Assembly: GCA_024742655.1 (NCBI GenBank)
Contig: JANSYB010000150.1
Span: forward strand, 1-6,297
Length of the DNA: 6,297 bases
Direction: 5' to 3'
Source of the DNA: Paracoccaceae bacterium
Lineage (GTDB): Bacteria; Pseudomonadota; Alphaproteobacteria; Rhodobacterales; Rhodobacteraceae
In this document: positions 1 through 6,212 of the stretch, in pieces
Position numbering within the stretch: position 1 is the stretch's first letter
Layout: the number at the start of each line of letters is the position of its first letter
The notes under the pieces: model-generated
Database searches by the model: none
The model's input: only the letters and a program-made list of their open reading frames with translations
What the model was told of the DNA's origin: nothing
Translations under genes and position numbers: made by a program

Positions 1-1538
1 CTCAGAACCGTGCGGCTCTTGCGCGGGTCGATGATCCCGTCATCCCACAACCGCGCCGAGGCATATAGCGGGTGGCTCTGCGCCTCGAACATCTCGACCG
101 TTGGGCGCTTGAACTCGGCCTCGTCCTCGGCCGACCAGCTGCCACCCTTGCGCTCGATCGCGTCGCGTCTGACGGTGGCCAGAACGCCCGCCGCCTGCTC
201 ACCGCCCATCACCGAGATACGGCTGTTGGGCCAGGTCCACAGGAAACGCGGCTGATAGGCACGACCCGCCATGCCGTAATTCCCCGCGCCGAAAGAGCCG
301 CCAACCAGCATGGTGATCTTGGGCACGGACGTGGTCGCCACCGCCGTGACCATCTTGGCGCCGTGACGCGCGATGCCCTCGTTCTCGTACTTTCGCCCCA
401 CCATGAAGCCGGTGATGTTCTGCAAAAACACCAGCGGCACCCTGCGCTGGCTGCACAGTTCCACGAAATGCGCGCCCTTCTGCGCGGCCTCGGAAAACAA
501 CACGCCATTGTTGGCGACGAGCCCCACCGGGCAGCCCTCGACATGGGCGAAACCGGTGACCAGCGTCTCGCCGAACCGCGCCTTGAACTCGTCAAAGCGG
601 CTTCCATCCACCAGCCGGGCGATCACCTCTCGAATGTCATAGGGCGTGCGCAGATCGGCCGGCACCACGCCGAGGATTTCCTCGGGGTCATAGGCGGGCG
701 CTTCGGGACTTTCCATCCGGATGCCTGCACTCGCCCCGGCGCCCAGATTGCCCACCGCCTGCCGCGCCAGGGCCAGCGCATGGGCGTCATCCTCGGCCAG
801 GTAGTCGGCCACGCCGGACAGGCGGGTATGCACGTCCCCGCCGCCCAGGTCCTCGGCGCTGACCACCTCGCCCGTCGCCGCCTTGACCAGGGGCGGGCCG
901 GCCAGAAAGATCGTGCCCTGTTCACGCACGATGATCGTCACATCCGACATCGCCGGCACATAGGCCCCGCCCGCCGTGCAACTGCCCATCACGACGGCGA
1001 TCTGCGGGATGCCGCGCGCACTCATCTGCGCCTGGTTGTAGAAGATACGCCCGAAATGATCGCGGTCGGGAAAGACCTCGTCCTGGTTGGGCAGGTTCGC
1101 CCCGCCACTGTCGACAAGGTAGATGCAGGGCAGATGGCATTCCTGCGCGATTTCCTGGGCGCGCAGGTGTTTCTTGACGGTCATGGGGTAATAGGTGCCA
1201 CCCTTCACCGTGGCGTCGTTGCACACCACCATGCAATCGCGCCCCTGCACGCGCCCGATCCCGGCGATCACGCCCGCGCAGGGGGCAGCACCCTCATAGA
1301 GGCCATGTGCCGCTGTCGCTCCGATCTCAAGGAATGGCGCACCGGGATCCAGCAGGTTGGCGACCCTGTCCCGCGGCAGCATCTTGCCGCGTGACACATG
1401 CCGCTCCCGGGCTGATGCCCCGCCTCCGGCCGCGGCCAGATCCGCCGCCTCTCGGACCGGCCTCAGGGCCGCCTCATGCGCCGCCCGGTTGGCCTTGAAT
1501 TCGGCGGATGACGTGATGGCCATCGAACCAAGCTTCAT
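1..1538 (-). CDS. mccB: 3-methylcrotonyl-CoA carboxylase beta (carboxyltransferase) subunit, 3' end cut by window edge
   Basis: This is the carboxyltransferase half of the biotin enzyme that turns 3-methylcrotonyl-CoA into 3-methylglutaconyl-CoA in leucine breakdown; it moves CO2 from carboxybiotin on the alpha subunit. The frame is open for 512 codons with no stop or frameshift and leaves the window after ...KSRTVL. Family members are about 535 residues, so roughly 20-25 C-terminal residues are missing. Both halves of the crotonase-like fold are visible: an N-terminal half with [20 protein letters not shown] (141-160) and the glycine-rich GSCTAGGAY (185-193), and a C-terminal half with NNGVLFSE (343-350), [15 protein letters not shown] (371-385) and [11 protein letters not shown] (413-423). 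These patterns separate MCC-beta from propionyl-CoA carboxylase beta. The start at 1538 is chosen because GGGGAG lies 6 bases upstream (1545-1550); the in-frame Met6 has no such site. It diverges from ompW. The alpha subunit (mccA) is expected beyond the left edge. Confidence 0.95.
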   Translation of the reverse strand, partial: MKLGSMAITSSAEFKANRAAHEAALRPVREAADLAAAGGGASARERHVSRGKMLPRDRVANLLDPGAPFLEIGATAAHGLYEGAAPCAGVIAGIGRVQGRDCMVVCNDATVKGGTYYPMTVKKHLRAQEIAQECHLPCIYLVDSGGANLPNQDEVFPDRDHFGRIFYNQAQMSARGIPQIAVVMGSCTAGGAYVPAMSDVTIIVREQGTIFLAGPPLVKAATGEVVSAEDLGGGDVHTRLSGVADYLAEDDAHALALARQAVGNLGAGASAGIRMESPEAPAYDPEEILGVVPADLRTPYDIREVIARLVDGSRFDEFKARFGETLVTGFAHVEGCPVGLVANNGVLFSEAAQKGAHFVELCSQRRVPLVFLQNITGFMVGRKYENEGIARHGAKMVTAVATTSVPKITMLVGGSFGAGNYGMAGRAYQPRFLWTWPNSRISVMGGEQAAGVLATVRRDAIERKGGSWSAEDEAEFKRPTVEMFEAQSHPLYASARLWDDGIIDPRKSRTVL

Positions 1539-1624
1539 GCTGCTCTCCCCTTTTTGGTTGCGGCGGACAGCCCGCGCGCGGCAACTGTCACAAATTCGCA
1601 ACAATTGGCCTGAACTGCGGATTC

Positions 1625-1638
1625 TTGACCTGCATCAA
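1625..1638. promoter_or_regulatory. Fnr/FnrL-type binding site in the ompW-mccB divergent region
   Basis: The sequence TTGACCTGCATCAA matches the Fnr consensus TTGAT-N4-ATCAA at 9 of the 10 defined positions; read on the minus strand it is TTGATGCAGGTCAA. Its centre (1631.5) is about 71 bases before the ompW start. It is also 28.5 bases upstream of the first base of a TATGAA hexamer (1660-1665), which sets the box near -41.5 of a start at about 1673. That is the spacing of class II Fnr-activated promoters. Known biology: ompW is an Fnr-regulated gene in enterobacteria. The box lies about 93 bases before mccB, where I see no -10 at matching distance. Binding is inferred; a Dnr-type paralogue could use the same site. 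Confidence 0.65.
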
Positions 1639-1659
1639 TGTGTGTTAATCCACGGCTTC

Positions 1660-1665
1660 TATGAA
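1660..1665 (+). promoter_or_regulatory. Putative -10 element of ompW
   Basis: TATGAA (4 of 6 matches to TATAAT) lies where a -10 hexamer should be if the Fnr-type box at 1625-1638 sits at -41.5. No good -35 hexamer is present, as is usual for promoters that depend on a class II activator. An in-frame ATG at 1661 falls inside this hexamer, which argues against translation starting there. Confidence 0.45.
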
Positions 1666-1702
1666 TGGCCTGTACCTGACACTCAATCAAACGGGCAAAA
1701 CC

Positions 1703-2314
1703 ATGAAAAAGATAACCGCTCTTACCCTCGCGACCGCACTGGCCACCAGCGCGGCTCCTGCCCTTGCGCAATCGCAGGGCGATATGACCCTTGGCCTCGG
1801 TCTGGCCGGCGTTTTCCCCACCTCGAGCGCAAGCGCCACAACCGCCGGCGCCATTGACGTGGATGAGAACTACCGCCCGACCCTGACCTTCGAATATTTC
1901 GTCGCCGACAATATCGGCCTCGAGGTTCTGGCCGCTTGGCCGTTCGAGCATGATTTCAACCTCAACGGCGCCAAGGTCGGCAAGACCAAGCACCTGCCGC
2001 CCACCATCTCGGTGAACTACCATTTCACCAACAAATCCGCGATCACGCCGTTCGTCGGTCTTGGTGTGAACTACACCACGTTCTGGGACGAGACGGGAAC
2101 GGGCGCGCTGGCCGGTGTACCGATCAGCCTGGACGATTCGTGGGGTCTGGCGGTCAATGCCGGTCTGGACTACGCGATCAGCGACAAGAGCGCGATCCGT
2201 GCCAACCTGCGCTGGATCGACATCAACACCGACGCCACCGTGAATGGTGCACCCATCGGCAAGGTCGAGATCGACCCGTGGGTCGTCAACGTGGCCTACG
2301 TCTTCAAATTCTGA
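1703..2314 (+). CDS. ompW: OmpW family outer membrane beta-barrel protein
   Basis: This is a 203-residue precursor of a small eight-stranded outer membrane barrel of the OmpW family, which forms a narrow hydrophobic channel. Known members are linked to small hydrophobic molecules, stress and oxygen response; the substrate here cannot be told from sequence. Residues 1-22 form a typical signal peptide (MKK start, hydrophobic core, cleavage at ALA-Q). The mature part opens with GDMTLGLGLAGVFP, has alternating barrel strands such as PTLTFEYFVADNIGLEVLA and AITPFVGLGVNYT, and ends in the terminal aromatic signature VAYVFKF that outer membrane insertion needs. The start at 1703 is preferred over the in-frame ATG at 1661 because it begins the signal peptide directly and the earlier one overlaps the likely -10. 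The Shine-Dalgarno sequence is poor (only ACGGGC nearby). It is a monocistronic unit with its own Fnr-type promoter and terminator, inserted between the ivd operon and mccB in opposite orientation. Confidence 0.9.
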   Translation: MKKITALTLATALATSAAPALAQSQGDMTLGLGLAGVFPTSSASATTAGAIDVDENYRPTLTFEYFVADNIGLEVLAAWPFEHDFNLNGAKVGKTKHLPPTISVNYHFTNKSAITPFVGLGVNYTTFWDETGTGALAGVPISLDDSWGLAVNAGLDYAISDKSAIRANLRWIDINTDATVNGAPIGKVEIDPWVVNVAYVFKF

Positions 2315-2339
2315 AGCCTTCAAAAGGCGGGACACGATC

Positions 2340-2365
2340 GGGCCGGCAGCCATGCCGGCCCTTTT
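2340..2365 (+). terminator. Rho-independent terminator of ompW
   Basis: A perfect 9-base-pair stem (arms GGGCCGGCA and TGCCGGCCC) closes a GCCA loop and is followed directly by TTTT. It begins 26 bases after the ompW stop codon. On the minus strand no T tract follows the stem, so it is unlikely to stop the ivd operon efficiently. Confidence 0.85.
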
Positions 2366-2370
2366 CATGT

Positions 2371-2400
2371 CCGCGCCCCACGGGCGTTGGTCGGGCGCGG
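2371..2400 (-). terminator. GC-rich hairpin just past the end of the ivd operon, possible terminator or 3'-end stabiliser
   Basis: Arms CCGCGCCC (2371-2378) and GGGCGCGG (2393-2400) can form an 8-base-pair stem with a 14-base loop. It starts 3 bases beyond the stop of the last minus-strand operon gene (2404-2406). No U-run follows on the minus strand, so it is not a classical intrinsic terminator. It could mark a 3' end or work with Rho. This is the only candidate end signal for that operon before transcription would run antisense into ompW. Confidence 0.4.
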
Positions 2401-2403
2401 CCC

Positions 2404-3006
2404 TCATTGCTCTGATCCCGGGCGTGGTTGCGGCCGTACCGGCGATGGCGGTCTGGCCCACCCGGCCTCGATTGCCGGCGCGCTCAGGCCCAGGTACCGG
2501 GCCAGCTGCCATGCCAGCACCGCGTTGCGCAAACGGCTGTTGGCCTCGCGCGCCTCGCACCAATGCGCGAAACGCGGCGTCGCACCGGCACAATCCGGCC
2601 CGGCAGAACGCCCCTGCGACAAGGCCCAGACCCGGCGGTACAGCTGCACCTCGAACGCCTCGTCCCCGGACAGCGCCGGCGGCAGGCGCAAGCCGGACAG
2701 AACCGCCTCGCGCAGCGCGTCCTGTTGCCCGGCCAGCGCCCGCTGACAGGCCAGCGGATCGTCAGACCGATCACAACGCACGATCCCGAGCGTGCCGCAA
2801 TATTCCACCCCGTCCGTTCTTGCGATATCGAACATGCGTCCCGCGTGACCCGCCCCCTCAAAGGCCCGCAACTCACGTTCGAAGCGGGCGATTTCGATAT
2901 CCATGCAACTCGCAAGGTCAGGCAAGGCCTCCTCCTCGGCCTGCGCCGCACCGGCCAAACCCAACAGAAGCGCACTCGCCCGGATGGCCGCCCCCGTCTT
3001 AGCCAT
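2404..3006 (-). CDS. Secreted six-cysteine protein of unknown function, last gene of the ivd operon
   Basis: I do not recognise a named family with certainty; the sequence resembles uncharacterised proteins I associate with roseobacters. It has 200 residues. Residues 1-23 look like a signal peptide (hydrophobic SALLLGLAGAAQA, cleavage before EEE), so the mature protein should be periplasmic or exported. No lipobox cysteine is seen. The mature part has exactly six cysteines (34, 70, 78, 87, 139, 150), enough for three disulfides, and is otherwise mostly helical and charged, with segments CMDIEIARFEREL, YCGTLGIVRCDRSDDPLACQ and WCEAREANSRLRNAVLAWQL. The tail is proline/arginine-rich. The start is well supported: GGAG lies 7 bases upstream, and the ATG overlaps the stop of the acyl-CoA synthetase by 8 bases (ATGGCTAA), which implies translational coupling. 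The spacing of the early cysteines loosely recalls small periplasmic LprI-like proteins, but the similarity is too weak to name it. Any role in branched-chain acid use is inferred only from its place. Confidence 0.8.
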   Translation of the reverse strand: MAKTGAAIRASALLLGLAGAAQAEEEALPDLASCMDIEIARFERELRAFEGAGHAGRMFDIARTDGVEYCGTLGIVRCDRSDDPLACQRALAGQQDALREAVLSGLRLPPALSGDEAFEVQLYRRVWALSQGRSAGPDCAGATPRFAHWCEAREANSRLRNAVLAWQLARYLGLSAPAIEAGWARPPSPVRPQPRPGSEQ

Positions 3007-4558
3007 GGGACATCTCCGCCTCGGCCCGCGCCTTCAATTTCTTGCGGATCACCTTGCCCGTCACCGTCATCGGCAACGCGTCGAGAAACGCGATTTCGCG
3101 CGGATAGACATGCGCGGCCAGCCTGTCGCGAACATGGTGTTTCAACTCCTCTGCCAGAGCATCCGATGCCACGACCCCGTCGCGGACAACCACATAGGCC
3201 TTCACGATCTGGGTGCGTAGCGCGTCGGGCTTGCCCACAACGCCCACCGTCGCCACCGCGTCATGCGTCATCAGGCAATCCTCGATCTCGGCGGGGCCAA
3301 TGCGGTAACCCGCGCTGGTGATCACGTCATCCTCACGCCCGACAAAGCGCAGGTATCCCTCGTCCCAGATGCCGCGATCCCCCGTCAGCATCCAATCACC
3401 GCGAAACTTGTCCGCCGTGGCCTCCGGCCGGTTCCAGTATTCCAGCATCATGCTGGCCGAGCCGCGCCGGATCGCCACATCCCCCTCCTCTGATGTGGGT
3501 GCCCCCAAGTCATCCAGAACCGCGATGTCATGGCCCGGTACCGGCTTGCCGATGCAGCCCGGGCGCGGCGTAAACAGCGCCGCGCAACTGCTGGCCACCA
3601 TGTTGCATTCGGTCTGGCCGTAGAATTCATTGATCGTCAGGCCAAAGGCCTGTCGCCCCCAGTCCAGCATCTCGGCCCCCAGGGGCTCACCACCACTTGC
3701 GACGCTGCGCACCCCCTCGATCCGGGTGCCCGCCGCCTTGAGCATCCGTAACGCCGTTGGTGGCAAAAATATATTTTTGACAGATGCTTGCCGAATGATG
3801 CTCACGCAATCTTCAGGCGTGAACTTCTCCTTACGGGCCGCCACGACCGGCACCCCGAGCGCCAGCCCCGGCATCAGCACGTCGAACAGGCCCCCGATCC
3901 ACGCCCAGTCGGCCGGCGTCCACAGGCAATCGCCCGGTTGACCAAGAAAATCATGGCTGATCTCGACACCCGGCAAATGCCCCGTCAACACACGATGCCC
4001 GTGCAGCGCCCCCTTGGGGCTGCCGGTGGTGCCGCTGGTATAGATCAGCACGGCAGGGTCCTCCGGCCCCGTCTGCACCGTCTCGAATCCTGACTGCGGC
4101 AGGGTTTCGGCCTCCGGCACCAGCGCCTCGACCCCATCAAGCGTGGCAAGCAGGCCGATGCCATCGGCATCGGTTACAACCACCTGCGCCCCGGCATCCA
4201 TCACCCGGCTGGTCAGCGCATCCTGCTTGAAGAGTTTGAACAAGGGGATTGATATTGCGCCGATTTTCCAGATCGCGATATGCGCCGCCGCACACCATAC
4301 CCCCTGGCTGCGCAATACGCCCACGCGATCCCCGCGCGCCACCCCGCGTGCGACCAGAGCGTGGGCCAAACCATCGGCCATCGACCGCAGCGCGGCGTAG
4401 CTCACCTCCTGCCGCCCCCCGCTCAGGTCAATGATCGCGACCCGGTCCGGCGCGCGCGCCGCCCCGTCATCACAAACCTGCGCCGCCATGTTCAGCCGCG
4501 CCGGCAGATCCCAGCGGAACTCCTCGACCAGTCGATCATATGGCGCCCGCTCCAGCAT
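2999..4558 (-). CDS. AMP-forming acyl-CoA synthetase (ACSM-like, AMP-binding family)
   Basis: This 519-residue adenylate-forming enzyme activates a carboxylic acid with ATP and CoA through an acyl-AMP intermediate. All core motifs are intact: the phosphate loop YTSGTTGSPKG (173-183), the adenine-site motif YGQTE (313-317), TGD (392-394) whose Asp binds the ribose, the hinge region GREDDVITSAGYRIGPAEIE (407-426), and the catalytic lysine K502 in TVTGKVIRKKL. YGQTE and SAGYRIGPAEIE, together with the length, resemble medium-chain (ACSM-type) acyl-CoA synthetases. Acetoacetyl-CoA synthetases and acetyl-CoA synthetases are typically about 650 residues, so this is not the acetoacetate enzyme found in some leucine clusters. 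Next to ivd, a short or branched acid such as isovalerate is a plausible substrate (inference). It starts 3 bases after the preceding stop, with GGAGAG (4568-4573) inside that gene, and overlaps the next gene by 8 bases. Confidence 0.92.
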   Translation of the reverse strand: MLERAPYDRLVEEFRWDLPARLNMAAQVCDDGAARAPDRVAIIDLSGGRQEVSYAALRSMADGLAHALVARGVARGDRVGVLRSQGVWCAAAHIAIWKIGAISIPLFKLFKQDALTSRVMDAGAQVVVTDADGIGLLATLDGVEALVPEAETLPQSGFETVQTGPEDPAVLIYTSGTTGSPKGALHGHRVLTGHLPGVEISHDFLGQPGDCLWTPADWAWIGGLFDVLMPGLALGVPVVAARKEKFTPEDCVSIIRQASVKNIFLPPTALRMLKAAGTRIEGVRSVASGGEPLGAEMLDWGRQAFGLTINEFYGQTECNMVASSCAALFTPRPGCIGKPVPGHDIAVLDDLGAPTSEEGDVAIRRGSASMMLEYWNRPEATADKFRGDWMLTGDRGIWDEGYLRFVGREDDVITSAGYRIGPAEIEDCLMTHDAVATVGVVGKPDALRTQIVKAYVVVRDGVVASDALAEELKHHVRDRLAAHVYPREIAFLDALPMTVTGKVIRKKLKARAEAEMSHG

Positions 4559-4561
4559 TAC

Positions 4562-4861
4562 TCAGGCCTCTCCGTCCAGCGTCCGGCGATCGGCCACGCG
4601 CCCGAACCGATCCACGAAATATTCCGCGCCGCGCCCGCCTGCATCCTCGCAGATCACCACCAGCCACAGCCCTTCGGACTGCGCCGGGCGCGCCCGGCAA
4701 TCGGTCCGCGCCGCGCCGCCTTCGGCAAGGTATTGCACCGCGACCCGTTCGATCGCGTCCGTCTCGGTCGTCGTCGCGGCCCGCCCGCCCAGCAACAAGG
4801 CCAAGGCCGCCCCCGCCAGGACCACCGCCATCAGGGGCATGAACAGCGCCTGGCGTGTCAT
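4562..4861 (-). CDS. Small membrane-anchored protein of unknown function
   Basis: I do not recognise this 99-residue protein. Residues 8-25 ([18 protein letters not shown]) form one hydrophobic segment, either a signal anchor or an uncleaved export signal. The remainder is a small soluble domain, probably periplasmic, with two cysteines (C55, C71) that could form one disulfide around LWLVVIC, followed by a YFVDRFGRV segment that looks like beta strand. Its ATG overlaps the ivd stop as ATGA. The only purine-rich site, GGAGG, sits too close to that ATG, so termination-reinitiation from ivd is the likely mode of expression. It lies 3 bases before the acyl-CoA synthetase start. The coding call rests on tight packing between two certain genes and a sensible membrane-plus-domain layout, not on homology. 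A role in the pathway is not shown. Confidence 0.75.
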   Translation of the reverse strand: MTRQALFMPLMAVVLAGAALALLLGGRAATTTETDAIERVAVQYLAEGGAARTDCRARPAQSEGLWLVVICEDAGGRGAEYFVDRFGRVADRRTLDGEA

Positions 4862-6024
4862 CCCTCCATCGCCCCCACCAGTTCGCGCCCGATCAGCATG
4901 CGGCGTATTTCGGACGTGCCCGCACCGATTTCCATCAGCTTGGCATCACGGAAAATCCGTGCCACGGGCGCGTCGTTCAGAAACCCGGCCCCGCCCATCG
5001 CCTGCACCGCCTGATGCGCCTGCAACATCGCCTGTTCGCTGGCATAAAGACAGCAGGCCGCGGCGTCCTGCCGGGTGACCTCGCCGCGGTCACAGGCCTT
5101 GGCCACCTCGTAGATATAGGCGCGCGCGGAATTCATCGCGGTGTACATGTCCGCGATCTTGCCCTGCATCAGCTGGAACGATCCGATCGGCTGGCCGAAC
5201 TGCTTGCGCGTGGCGACATAGGGCATGATCTCGTCCAGGCAGGCGGCCATGATCCCCGTCCCGATCCCGGCCAGAACGACCCGCTCGTAATCGAGCCCGG
5301 ACATGAGCACGCGCACGCCCTTGCCCTCTTCACCCAGCACGTTCTCGAACGGCACCTCGACATCCTCGAAGATCAGCTCGGCGGTGTTGCTGCCCCGCAT
5401 GCCCAGCTTGTCGAAATGCGGGCTGGTGGAAAACCCGGTCATGCTCTTTTCGATGATCATGGCGGTGATGCCCTTGCCCCCCGCCTCCGGTTCGGTCTTG
5501 GCATAGACCACAAGCGTATCGGCATCCGGCCCGTTGGTGATCCAGTACTTGTTGCCGTTCAGGCGGTAATGATCGTTGCGCTTATCGGCGCGCAGCTTCA
5601 TCGACACCACATCGCTGCCCGCACCGGCCTCCGACATGGCCAGCGCACCGACATGCTCACCCGAGATCAGCCCGGGCAGGTACTTGCGCCTCTGGTCCTC
5701 AGTGCCATTGAGCTTGATCTGGTTCACGCACAGGTTCGAATGCGCCCCGTAGCTCAGCGAAACCGAGGCCGAGGCGCGCGCGATCTCCTCGACCGCGACC
5801 ACATGCGCGAGATACCCCATCCCCGACCCGCCATACTCCTCGGATACCGTGATGCCCAACAGGCCCAGCTCACCCATTTCGCGCCAAAGCTCGTTGGGAA
5901 AGGCGTTGGCGCTGTCCACCTCGGCGGCGATCGGTTTCACCCGCTCCTGCGCCCAGCGATGCACCATCTCGCGCAGGGCGTGGACATCCTCACCAAGGTC
6001 GAATTTCATCACCGCGTTGAACAT
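4858..6024 (-). CDS. ivd: Isovaleryl-CoA dehydrogenase
   Basis: This is an FAD-dependent cytoplasmic enzyme that oxidises isovaleryl-CoA to 3-methylcrotonyl-CoA and passes electrons to electron-transfer flavoprotein, the first committed step of leucine breakdown after transamination and decarboxylation. At 388 residues it has the family length. Visible landmarks are [13 protein letters not shown] (91-103), the FAD/substrate motif [15 protein letters not shown] (129-143), [17 protein letters not shown] (161-177), and [11 protein letters not shown] (243-253). E247 in that last motif is the catalytic base at the position typical of isovaleryl-CoA dehydrogenases. Consistent with this, the C-terminal site that holds the base in medium-chain enzymes reads [10 protein letters not shown] (366-375) without the glutamate. 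The start at 6024 has GGAG 6 bases upstream; the in-frame Met6 lacks a ribosome site. It leads a four-gene operon, its stop overlaps the next start (ATGA), and it follows a good sigma-70-like promoter with an operator-like palindrome. Confidence 0.96.
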   Translation of the reverse strand: MFNAVMKFDLGEDVHALREMVHRWAQERVKPIAAEVDSANAFPNELWREMGELGLLGITVSEEYGGSGMGYLAHVVAVEEIARASASVSLSYGAHSNLCVNQIKLNGTEDQRRKYLPGLISGEHVGALAMSEAGAGSDVVSMKLRADKRNDHYRLNGNKYWITNGPDADTLVVYAKTEPEAGGKGITAMIIEKSMTGFSTSPHFDKLGMRGSNTAELIFEDVEVPFENVLGEEGKGVRVLMSGLDYERVVLAGIGTGIMAACLDEIMPYVATRKQFGQPIGSFQLMQGKIADMYTAMNSARAYIYEVAKACDRGEVTRQDAAACCLYASEQAMLQAHQAVQAMGGAGFLNDAPVARIFRDAKLMEIGAGTSEIRRMLIGRELVGAMEG

Positions 6025-6043
6025 GCGTCGCTCCGGGGTTTAT

Positions 6044-6057
6044 TGAACACTTGTTCA
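6044..6057. promoter_or_regulatory. Operator-like inverted repeat at the predicted ivd transcription start
   Basis: TGAACACTTGTTCA contains two perfect 6-base inverted arms (TGAACA and TGTTCA) separated by CT. It begins 1 base downstream of the ivd -10 hexamer (6059-6064) and covers the predicted start point, where a bound dimer would block transcription. The size and shape fit a dimeric repressor of TetR or similar type, but the regulator is not identified here. Confidence 0.6.
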
Positions 6058-6058
6058 T

Positions 6059-6088
6059 TTTATAGGCGCAACAGCCCGGCCCGGTCAA
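6059..6088 (-). promoter_or_regulatory. Sigma-70-type promoter of the ivd operon
   Basis: On the minus strand a -35 element TTGACC (6083-6088) is followed after 18 bases by a -10 element TATAAA (6059-6064). Both match consensus in five of six positions. Transcription should start near 6052, leaving a leader of roughly 30 bases that carries the ivd ribosome site. Confidence 0.65.
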
Positions 6089-6101
6089 TCCTGCATGCAC
6101 C

Positions 6102-6158
6102 TCCCCCGTCTTCATCTGGCCGGAAATACCTCGGGGGTTTGGGGGCAGAGCCCCCAAG
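6102..6158. repeat. GC hairpin module resembling a dispersed Rhodobacteraceae intergenic repeat
   Basis: The segment has an 8-base-pair perfect hairpin (arms TTGGGGGC at 6139-6146 and GCCCCCAA at 6150-6157, loop AGA). Before it, CCCCCG (6103-6108) and CGGGGG (6132-6137) can also pair, around a 23-base loop holding TCTGGCCGGAAATACCT. The blocks C5, G5, G5, C5 allow alternative pairings. I recall very similar CTGGCC...AATACC...GGGGG strings at gene ends in Rhodobacteraceae, but only one copy is in this window, so its repeat status is from memory. It may serve as an end signal for the upstream gene. Confidence 0.45.
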
Positions 6159-6190
6159 GCCTGCGTGGCCCGAACGCAAATGCAAACTTT

Positions 6191-6203
6191 GTGGCGCAGC
6201 CAC
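6191..6203 (-). terminator. Small hairpin after the right-edge gene, weak terminator candidate
   Basis: Arms GTGGC (6191-6195) and GCCAC (6199-6203) close a 3-base loop 9 bases past the stop of the partial right-edge gene. On the minus strand it is followed by AAAGTTTGC, which is not a proper U tract. Termination may rely on this together with the larger hairpin at 6139-6157. Confidence 0.35.
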
Positions 6204-6212
6204 GCCGCGGGA

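Noticed and set aside
922..1236. Out-of-frame minus-strand frames inside mccB, suggesting a possible broken gene
   Set aside because: I translated the true frame from 1538 to the left edge and it is continuous for 512 codons with all motifs. There is no frameshift.
72..1394. A 440-codon open frame on the plus strand
   Set aside because: It is wholly antisense to mccB, whose full conserved protein is read on the minus strand. The frame is rich in His/Arg/Gly/Ala with no domain, as expected when a GC-rich gene lacks stops on its opposite strand.
1584..1607. Imperfect dyad around CTGTCACAAATTCGCAACAA as an mccB operator
   Set aside because: Only about 6 of 10 positions pair around the centre, and no good -10/-35 pair is found next to it. 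It is too weak to call.
1661..1702. A 14-codon N-terminal extension of OmpW from the ATG at 1661
   Set aside because: It would place non-signal residues before the signal peptide and overlaps the likely -10 hexamer; the start at 1703 is better.
1535..2593. A 352-codon open frame on the minus strand across ompW
   Set aside because: It is antisense to the clearly recognisable OmpW protein, spans its promoter and terminator, and has no recognisable domain or ribosome site.
2428..3321. Long plus-strand frames over 2244-3321
   Set aside because: They are Arg/Pro-rich translations antisense to the six-cysteine protein and the synthetase C-terminus, which have coupled starts and conserved motifs.
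4280..5014. Plus-strand frames of up to 244 codons
   Set aside because: They are antisense to the synthetase N-terminus, the 99-residue protein and the ivd C-terminus, and have low-complexity Arg/Pro composition.
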